Positions 61,901 to 64,000 of a DNA stretch of 64,000 bases are shown one piece after another. The DNA is from Panorpa germanica. Lineage: Eukaryota; Arthropoda; Insecta; Mecoptera; Panorpidae. Under the pieces are notes generated by a model that searched no databases, was not told the DNA's origin, and saw nothing but the letters and a program-made list of their open reading frames with translations. Every line of letters starts with the position of its first letter. Position 1 is the first letter of the stretch. The translations under genes were made by a program, and so were the position numbers. The DNA lies in assembly GCA_963678705.1 (NCBI GenBank), contig OY783211.1, forward strand, positions 13,964,603-14,028,602, written 5' to 3'.

Positions 61901-63071
61901 AAGAAAACCTATTATTTATTGTTAATACAAGAACTTATTACAATAACAATTGTTTAATAAACAATCAATATTATTACCTAAATATTATTATAAACGTCAT
62001 CTAATTGAAATTTGAAACAGATTCATTTTTTGTATCAATTATTTTTCAGAAAACAGGTAAATTTAGTAATACCTTGATAAAGTTATATGACTGGACTTCA
62101 GAGGTTTAATTATTTTTTAATTGGTTTGTGAACTATCTCACAATTTTTATAATACTGTCCGCACGTAAATTGATGATATATAACATAACATTTTTTACCT
62201 AACATTACATTTTATTATTTACAAAAGTTTAACATATTTTTGTAACTTAGTCATTAAAAACATACAAAAGACATTAAAAATCTTATATCAATATGTGAGT
62301 TTAATAGGTAACAATATATAAAGTTGCATAAAAGGTTTTATCAACATCATAAAAAGTAAATGTATGTCTAACGATAACATTTTTTATGTAATCTGACATT
62401 ATTTATTATATTACTTTGTAAACTTTGTTATGTTAAACTTTCAGTAGCACAAACACTCAATTAGTTTTAATATTATAAAAGTTATTAACAATTAAAATAG
62501 TCATTTATGTTATTTAGATCATTAGAGGAACTAAAGTAAATGACAAAATCATTTCGTTGTGTAACAGAGCATACTTATGCGGTGAATATATCAAATATTA
62601 TTTATAGCAGTTGCGAAAAACACATAAAGTTTTGATATTATGAAATAGTAAACAACGTTAAGTAAAATAGATTATTTTACGCTTGATTTAAATAAGCGAT
62701 GGTGCGAAATATCGATGGTGCAGTTCAGTAGTGAGACAACTCTGAAAAATGCAAAATTGTGTTCAGTATGTAGTTATATGTAAAATTTTATCTTCTATAT
62801 GATTCAATACTCAGATTACTCATAATTATGATGCAAATATACTTGTCGAATATCGTTGGAATGCATACAAATCGAATAATGTTTTCAGTATTCAAAATGT
62901 CTCACTAAAAACCCAATTAATATTATAAGACATATCTAATTAAATGGATAATAAAATATATTCTTTCTTCAGGTAAATAATTTTAAATTATAAAACAAAT
63001 AATATAGCAATTTTTTAGGTACGATATGTGCAGAAGACGGAAAGGCGGACGCTGCACCAAAGGCACAGCCG
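22920..63071 (+). CDS. ADAMTS-like secreted metalloprotease (M12B/reprolysin), 5' part, eight coding exons, runs off the right edge
   Basis: Spliced gene; coding exons 22920-22988, 35846-36361, 47192-47287, 50759-50879, 51773-51990, 52838-52942, 61736-61878 and 63019-63071. All junctions are GT-AG and the phases agree (0,0,0,1,0,0,2,1), giving about 440 residues. Order: signal peptide (1-~20), a prodomain with an Asn/Lys-rich insert (about 64-140) and a reprolysin-prodomain-like stretch (LTFQAFGQKLNLNLKP, 146-161), furin-type sites RKKR (281-284) and RSKR (309-312), then the start of the M12B domain (YPEILVIVDYDGYRLHGG, 319-336). It continues through ISRGRDATPYLERNRVGRDA in exons 6-7 to CTKGTAG at the end of exon 8. 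The zinc motif HExxHxxGxxH, disintegrin-like and thrombospondin parts must lie downstream. The enzyme should be secreted, furin-activated and act on extracellular matrix. Its closest kin are probably insect proteins named 'ADAMTS-like' or fly stall, but I withhold a symbol. No cysteine occurs between the signal peptide and exon 8, so a prodomain cysteine switch is absent. HOP2 lies antisense inside intron 6. Confidence 0.92.
23109..23302. repeat. Inverted repeat (arms about 58 bp, spacer about 77 bp)
   Basis: Left arm 23109-23167 and right arm 23245-23302 share GCGAACAATGATCGTGATCG and flanks in opposite orientation. Located about 120 bases into intron 1. Confidence 0.88.
23913..24462. mobile_element. 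Non-autonomous DNA element with TIRs and subterminal repeats
   Basis: Left end CGTACACACTGGTGCGAG + TTAAACATGCGACA is mirrored by the right end (24431-24462), which contains CGCATGTTTAAGTCGCAC. The same CATGCGACA/TGTCGCA motif recurs inside at 24012-24020 and 24377-24388. About 550 bp. Short frames on both strands are shadows. Confidence 0.6.
25470..25672. mobile_element. Family D MITE with internal 26-base tandem duplication
   Basis: Ends TTCAACAAAAGCTGTCATTT and AAATGACACCTCTTGTTGAA form inverted repeats. The unit GTCATTTTAAATTTTGCA-CCACT occurs twice in a row near the left end. Confidence 0.7.
30105..30180. mobile_element. Family G-like end fragment
   Basis: GGGGTCATCCATTAAATACG followed by TCACATG, the same end type as 30411 and as the reversed end near 57505. 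Confidence 0.45.
30411..30713. mobile_element. Family G element with TIRs
   Basis: Left GGGGTCGTACACAAACTACG and right CGTAGTTTATGGACAACCTC form imperfect inverted repeats, about 300 bp. Pyrimidine/purine-rich interior (GAGGGATGGGGGGAGGGG). Confidence 0.55.
31645..31800 (+). mobile_element. mariner left-end relic
   Basis: Contains AAAATTTCATAACAATCCGA and CATTAGTTTACGAATTACAG, then after a deletion CATTGCTTTTTAATGG, which codes the HCFLMG part of a mariner transposase N-terminus. Confidence 0.65.
32283..32498. mobile_element. MITE-like element with TIRs
   Basis: Left end CTTAGGCGGCTTACACTAGA and right end, reversed, CTTAAGGCGGCCACACAGTG match over about 20 bases and more loosely beyond. Length about 215 bp, no coding capacity. 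Confidence 0.6.
32527..32650. repeat. Inverted repeat (arms about 50 bp)
   Basis: TTACAAATAAACCTGTTATT and ATTTATACCAGGTATAAA at the left are mirrored at 32599-32650. The inner motif ATACCAGGTAT/ATACCTGGTAT is itself a near palindrome. It looks like a fold-back MITE. Confidence 0.8.
32870..33062 (-). repeat. Dispersed family C copy, minus strand, partial
   Basis: The reverse complement contains ATATTGATAAAGTTGACTAT, GGAGATATCAACAACTAAA and TCATCTCTTTTATACAACAG in the family order. Confidence 0.6.
35846..36361 (+). CDS. Metalloprotease coding exon 2: prodomain with Asn/Lys-rich insert
   Basis: The acceptor TTTGTTTCAG precedes 35846 and the donor GTAAAT follows 36361. It codes for 172 residues (24-195). 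It begins LHKRMSVEEIRSVF, then has a low-complexity Asn-, Ser- and Lys-rich middle with N-glycosylation sequons at N78 and N145, and ends with the prodomain motif LTFQAFGQKLNLNLKP and DPKGPNGVNYQEVVQ. The insert is probably disordered and poorly conserved. Confidence 0.9.
37565..37831 (+). mobile_element. Non-autonomous Helitron-like element
   Basis: Starts TCTATATAAAA and ends TCTGTCGGGTCGGCTAG, that is 5' TC and 3' CTAG. The flanking bases are A (37564) and T (37832), the A^T insertion typical of Helitrons. 267 bp, no protein. The 3' end resembles Helitron ends that I know from Lepidoptera. Confidence 0.75.
40121..40240 (+). repeat. Dispersed family A copy (long)
   Basis: Carries ATTTATTTAACATCGGC, TTATTTCCGATGCTGAG, ACAACCTCC, CTCATATATGTGAATTA and ACCGCTGTCTAATAAG. 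With 13691-13800 it defines the family. No coding capacity, and the ends are not defined. Confidence 0.7.
40427..40665 (+). mobile_element. mariner left-end relic with broken transposase start
   Basis: 5' non-coding part (ATAGATGGCGCCACTATTGA and so on) followed by codons for KSEFRVLIKHCLLMGK. The start codon is lost, with a stop in its place. Homology ends near 40665. Confidence 0.8.
42403..42752. mobile_element. MITE-like element with TIRs
   Basis: Left TIR GAGCGTCCGCACACGGGTCG + ACTGAT pairs with the right end ATCAGTCGCCTCATGTGCGG + AGGGCC. About 350 bp and less AT-rich than the intron around it. The end type recalls PIF/Harbinger-like elements, but the target duplication is not clear. 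Confidence 0.65.
43434..43798 (+). repeat. Dispersed family C copy
   Basis: Best full match to 2331-2690, including TTAACACAGAACTCTTATAC and ACGTCATAAATATGGACGAC and the tail TTAATAAAATAAAAACGCCA. The next copy starts about 260 bases further on. Confidence 0.8.
44056..44290 (+). repeat. Dispersed family C copy, 5' half
   Basis: Shares CTTTAATTTCTATAAAACTG, ACCTCAAAT, TTTTTAATAAGTCG and AGGAGATATTAACAA. The 3' half is missing. Confidence 0.65.
44738..44935 (+). mobile_element. mariner left-end relic with broken transposase start
   Basis: ATG at 44843 opens MKKSEFHELIKHCF, then a stop caused by a missing T. A shifted frame continues VQAKRWLDQ. This is the N-terminal helix-turn-helix of a mariner transposase, destroyed by frameshifts. 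Confidence 0.85.
45206..45255. repeat. Short tandem repeat of CGACTTCT
   Basis: Three consecutive CGACTTCT units flanked on both sides by GACTGCTCGA-like sequence. Confidence 0.6.
47192..47287 (+). CDS. Metalloprotease coding exon 3: prodomain
   Basis: 32 codons between the acceptor TATATTTCAG and the donor GTAAGA, phase 0 on both sides. The product is acidic (EDKEHIGDIFQDEDN then MAAVLLRKDSENGDILM), reading like the strand that leads into the G-x-I-G/H prodomain motif continued in the next exon. Confidence 0.88.
48183..48419 (-). mobile_element. Family E MITE
   Basis: TIRs of about 28 bases: GTACGAGATCCGACTGCGTA at the left, complemented by AACAACCCAGTCGGATCTTA at the right. The reverse complement aligns over its whole length with 58570-58810. 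Confidence 0.7.
49373..49440. mobile_element. Family D MITE, partial
   Basis: Left part only: GTCTTTCAATAAGACCTG, CATACAACCGCCATTGC and ATGACATTTGGCAGAGATTG match the first half of the copy at 8244. Confidence 0.55.
50759..50879 (+). CDS. Metalloprotease coding exon 4: end of prodomain core
   Basis: 121 bases, from the acceptor AATTTCAG to the donor GTAAAA, ending in phase 1. It encodes EGSIGHELIIRPLPASLRND followed by HHHVVFKRDPEEEP. The segment IGHELIIRPLP is typical of insect ADAMTS prodomains. Confidence 0.9.
51335..51475 (-). mobile_element. mariner left-end relic, minus strand
   Basis: The reverse complement contains AGTTCATAGGATGACATACA, GATGGCGTCACTATTGATAG and TTTTAGTGATGCTACTTTT, then a decayed transposase start with GTTGATAAAGC. 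Located in intron 4. Confidence 0.75.
51744..51772 (+). repeat. GTT triplet repeat forming the tract before the exon 5 acceptor
   Basis: Runs of GTT, interrupted once by ATT, end in TTGCAG at the splice acceptor. The G-containing repeat takes the place of the usual pyrimidine tract. Confidence 0.7.
51773..51990 (+). CDS. Metalloprotease coding exon 5: furin sites and start of the protease domain
   Basis: 218 bases, entering in phase 1 and ending in phase 0 at donor GTAAGG. It encodes residues 268-340. Two R-X-K-R sites (TRKKRS and SRSKRS) are separated by about 28 residues with a sequon (NST at 303-305). The protease domain starts with YPEILVIVDYDGYRLHGGDN. Cleavage at the second site would release the domain with a very short N-terminal extension. 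Confidence 0.93.
51991..52837 (+). other. Intron 5 of the metalloprotease gene (847 bp)
   Basis: Almost filled by a copy of the dispersed family C (52200-52790), which ends about 50 bases before the acceptor ATTATAG. No coding sequence seen. Confidence 0.75.
52200..52790 (+). repeat. Dispersed family C copy, long version
   Basis: Has the 5' blocks (AGAACCTCAAATGTCTAATT, AGAGATATTAACAATTAAAG), a middle block ATCTCTTTTATACAACAGAG absent from the shorter copies, and the 3' blocks TTTTTAATTGCTATATCTCC and TAAATAAAATAAACACGCCA. Confidence 0.75.
52838..52942 (+). CDS. Metalloprotease coding exon 6: protease domain
   Basis: 35 codons (phase 0 to 0) between ATTATAG and the donor GTAAGT. It encodes VKRYFVSFWNGVDLRYRLLK and RVRISIAGIIISR, the first helix and second strand of the M12B fold, well conserved in the insect ADAMTS-like group. 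Confidence 0.92.
53612..53743. mobile_element. Small TIR element between metalloprotease exon 6 and the HOP2 3' end
   Basis: ATACTGGTATCACACTGGAA + CACACTACG at the left is mirrored by CGTAGTCTGTTCCAGTAT at the right. About 130 bp. Confidence 0.55.
53873..54067 (-). CDS. PSMC3IP: HOP2 exon 3: C-terminal domain and stop
   Basis: 64 codons and TAA, following a 72-base intron ending TTTAAG. It contains the family's best conserved motif (ILEGYPKSKK and EEIGIETDDD). Confidence 0.95.
   Translation of the reverse strand, partial: VDPDKKNKIEKAHKKAVTEYRKRKRICTEISDSILEGYPKSKKHLFEEIGIETDDDAGFVLNTN
53873..56325 (-). CDS. PSMC3IP: HOP2/PSMC3IP, meiotic homologous-pairing protein (complete, three exons)
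   Basis: Spliced 207-aa protein; exons 56113-56325, 54140-54355 and 53873-54067, all joined in phase 0 with GT-AG introns of 1757 and 72 bases. HOP2 pairs with MND1 and stimulates RAD51/DMC1 strand exchange in the meiotic nucleus. Residues 1-~70 form the winged-helix DNA-binding domain (NRPYSANDIVMNLHKKYG, IIEKTYGKQKVYA). Residues 72-~143 are a Leu/Glu/Lys coiled coil for MND1 pairing. Residues 144-207 are the C-terminal domain with RKRKRICTEISDSILEGYPK and HLFEEIGIETDDDAG, nearly the same pattern as in vertebrate PSMC3IP. Length is close to the human protein (217 aa), so it is complete. It lies antisense within intron 6 of the metalloprotease gene. No canonical AATAAA follows the TAA stop; AATATA at 53826-53831 is a possible weak signal. 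The 5' UTR may be spliced (see 60911-60988). Confidence 0.96.
54140..54355 (-). CDS. PSMC3IP: HOP2 exon 2: coiled coil
   Basis: 72 codons, acceptor AATGTTTAG and donor GTAAGG. Heptad-rich segment from MDKEIRELEAKCNQ through SMTTEEARSEKEKL to LLSENRVE. It opens with ATG by chance and is not a separate gene. Confidence 0.94.
54722..54900 (+). mobile_element. Decayed relative of the Helitron-like element, in HOP2 intron 1
   Basis: Shares with 37600-37760 the blocks GGAAA-GAGAAATTAGAAAATTT, GCCCG and AAGTGCTTT in order; the 3' terminus is lost. Confidence 0.4.
56113..56325 (-). CDS. PSMC3IP: HOP2 exon 1: winged-helix domain
   Basis: 71 codons from the ATG at 56325 to the donor GTAAAT. It begins MAAEAVCKYLQDTNRPYSAN and ends VQEDVADMTE. 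The start is well placed: the family's domain begins about ten residues after the Met. Confidence 0.95.
57315..57510 (-). mobile_element. Family G-like fragment, minus strand
   Basis: The reverse complement begins GGGATCATCCATAAGTTACG + TCACAC and later has CTTATTTTTGGAAGTCAAAT, as in the 30105 copy (a TTCCAAAAA block). Confidence 0.45.
58570..58810 (+). mobile_element. Family E MITE, second copy
   Basis: Shares TCTATCAGATAAGGACG, AATTATCTATAAAAATT and TTTTGATTAAA blocks with the inverted copy at 48183-48419, with the same ends (CGATAGTAATCACGCAG and CTGTCGGATCTCGTAC). Confidence 0.7.
58828..59010. mobile_element. Family D MITE
   Basis: Ends CAACAAGAGCAGTTATTTTA and AAAATGACCGCTCTTGTTGA form inverted repeats extended inward by AATCAATAGAAAAACGCAAT and its complement. 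It abuts a family E element. Confidence 0.65.
59610..59850. other. GC-richer unclassified segment in intron 6
   Basis: Stands out from its surroundings (TGGAACGGAATGAAACCC, GACCGTCCGTGGTCGGC, CCAAGCCACGCGCACGAG). GACCGTCCGTGGTC is a short hairpin. Possibly an insertion; no ends or product found. Confidence 0.35.
60240..60712 (+). repeat. Dispersed family C copy, long version
   Basis: 5' part with ATATTGATAAATATGGCTAC, middle with CATCTCTTTTATACAACAAA, and 3' part with TTAGCTATATCTCC and AATAAAATAAAAACGCCAAT. Confidence 0.75.
60911..60988 (-). other. Candidate minus-strand untranslated exon, possibly HOP2 5' UTR
   Basis: On the minus strand a 78-base segment lies between an acceptor-like tract (TTGTCCTTGTTACAG) and a donor CCAA/GTAAGT. 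All three frames contain stops, so it would be non-coding; it has a tiny ATG-AAG-GTT-TGA upstream frame. About 15 bases before the HOP2 ATG there is an acceptor-like AATCCAG. Together these suggest a spliced HOP2 leader. Inference only. Confidence 0.3.
61736..61878 (+). CDS. Metalloprotease coding exon 7: protease domain
   Basis: 143 bases from the acceptor TTTTCCAG to the donor GTAAGT, ending in phase 2. It encodes GRDATPYLERNRVGRDAIDS, AAALTDMGKYLFRERRLP and VYDIAVAVTK. This is the helix and edge strand ahead of the first disulfide of the catalytic domain. Confidence 0.93.
61879..63018 (+). other. Intron 7 of the metalloprotease gene (1140 bp)
   Basis: AT-rich. Segments at about 62080-62120 and 62465-62525 resemble family C, but weakly. 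Nothing else recognised. Confidence 0.7.
63019..63071 (+). CDS. Metalloprotease coding exon 8: protease domain, last exon in the window
   Basis: 53 bases, from the acceptor TTTTTTAG to the donor GTAAAA, entering in phase 2 and ending in phase 1. It encodes YDMCRRRKGGRCTKGTA and the first base of a Gly codon, with the first two cysteines of the protease domain. In this family the next exon normally continues with a FAYVGG-like stretch toward the zinc site; it lies past the window. Confidence 0.85.
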
Positions 63072-64000
63072 GTAAAACAGTCCTCTGCAATACCAGCAGC
63101 TTATTTTTGTGTTGTATTTTTAAGAATAATGTTATTTTGTATATATTTGATAGAAAACAATATGGTTCCATCTTTTATATAATATCATTTTCTAATTAAA
63201 CATAACACCGCATACTTCAACTCATGTTTGTTATTAATGTTTTTAAAAACAACGGTTTGGTTCAAATACAAATCACAAGAATGTTTTATAAATCTATAAA
63301 ACATAGTTTGAAAAACAAGGAAAGTTAAAAGATGAAAGAATAATACGCTCTGAAAAGAAACCAGAGCATTAAATAAACAAATAAAAATAAATACAATACA
63401 TAGAAAAAGTAGGAATTGAATTTATTACAAAAAAAACCTAATCTTTAAAAAGGAAATAGTTTTATAGCAGAATTTCTCTAAACGGTGCTTGCAATTCAAT
63501 TTCATGTTTTAAACTTCCAATTCAAGCTTTTAATTAGTAATTTGATTTGCAAAAGTCATTAAAACCTTTGTAGAATTACCTTTTCAGAGTGTCTAACCCC
63601 TTTAATAAAATAAATAAACAGAAATGACTTTCAAGTACATATTTTCTATTTATGTCCAAAAATTTGGTGTTATGTTTATAAAGAAAATGATTGACTATAA
63701 AATAAACGATGTGATGCTTCATTTAGGTTCATTTAAAAATGGTTAAGAATAAATAGTTTGTGTTCAATATATATTTAGACTGCATTACATTTTTAAAATT
63801 AAACGATACAAGGCTGCTTTTGATTCACGAAATATTGATGGTGATACTACTACAGTATAAAATTTTTTACACACACTATATATAGCTTATAAACAAAGCT
63901 TGAACATCTTTTGTATCATGTATACAATTTACTAACGTTTCTATGTTAGAAAACACCAGTACAAGACTGAAAAACTATAATTTTAGTACACTGTTACCAT
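63072..64000 (+). other. Start of intron 8 of the metalloprotease gene
   Basis: AT-rich sequence with no further exon, RNA gene or recognisable element up to the window edge. The open frame continues some 35 codons past the donor but loses family resemblance at once. Confidence 0.6.

Noticed and set aside
63072..63180. Extension of metalloprotease exon 8 past the donor
   Set aside because: The frame stays open but family similarity stops exactly at G/GTAAAA, which is a good donor in the right phase.
1..64000. CRISPR arrays, operons, rRNA, prophage or other prokaryote-type systems
   Set aside because: None seen. Repeats are dispersed eukaryotic elements and the genes are spliced.

Overview
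The window is AT-rich eukaryotic DNA from an arthropod genome, most likely an insect and plausibly a moth or butterfly. The evidence is spliced genes with small phase-consistent exons in large introns, GT-AG junctions, a Helitron-like element whose ending resembles those I know from Lepidoptera, relics of mariner transposase, and many short inverted-repeat elements. The taxonomic placement is inference. Nothing looks bacterial or viral.

Three protein-coding genes are well supported. (1) 4772-6247 (-): a complete CLK/LAMMER-family kinase of 491 codons without a coding intron. Its signature is [11 protein letters not shown] instead of the usual EHLAMMERILG. (2) 22920-63071 (+): the 5' part of a secreted ADAMTS-like (M12B) metalloprotease. 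Eight coding exons join in frame into about 440 residues: signal peptide, Asn/Lys-rich prodomain, two furin-type sites and the first half of the protease domain. The HExxH zinc site and later domains lie beyond the right edge. (3) 53873-56325 (-): a complete 207-aa HOP2/PSMC3IP meiotic recombination protein in three exons, nested antisense in intron 6 of the metalloprotease gene.

Layout: 1-4.7 kb is non-coding, with one 148-codon open frame of unknown status. 4.7-6.3 kb holds the kinase. 6.3-22.9 kb is intergenic, with a possible 5' UTR exon of the metalloprotease near 20.1-20.33 kb and a near-perfect palindrome of about 400 bp just before its first coding exon. 23-63 kb is metalloprotease introns carrying HOP2 and a dense load of transposable-element debris.

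The repeats fall into several families. There are four copies of a mariner left end. A Helitron-like element is inserted exactly between A and T. One unclassified dispersed family of about 400-550 bp (family C) has at least six copies and possibly a seventh. There are several TIR-bearing MITE-like families and three fold-back palindromes. The three genes have unrelated known roles (splicing-factor phosphorylation, extracellular proteolysis, meiotic strand exchange), so no pathway is implied. No tRNA, rRNA, CRISPR array or other prokaryote-type system was found.
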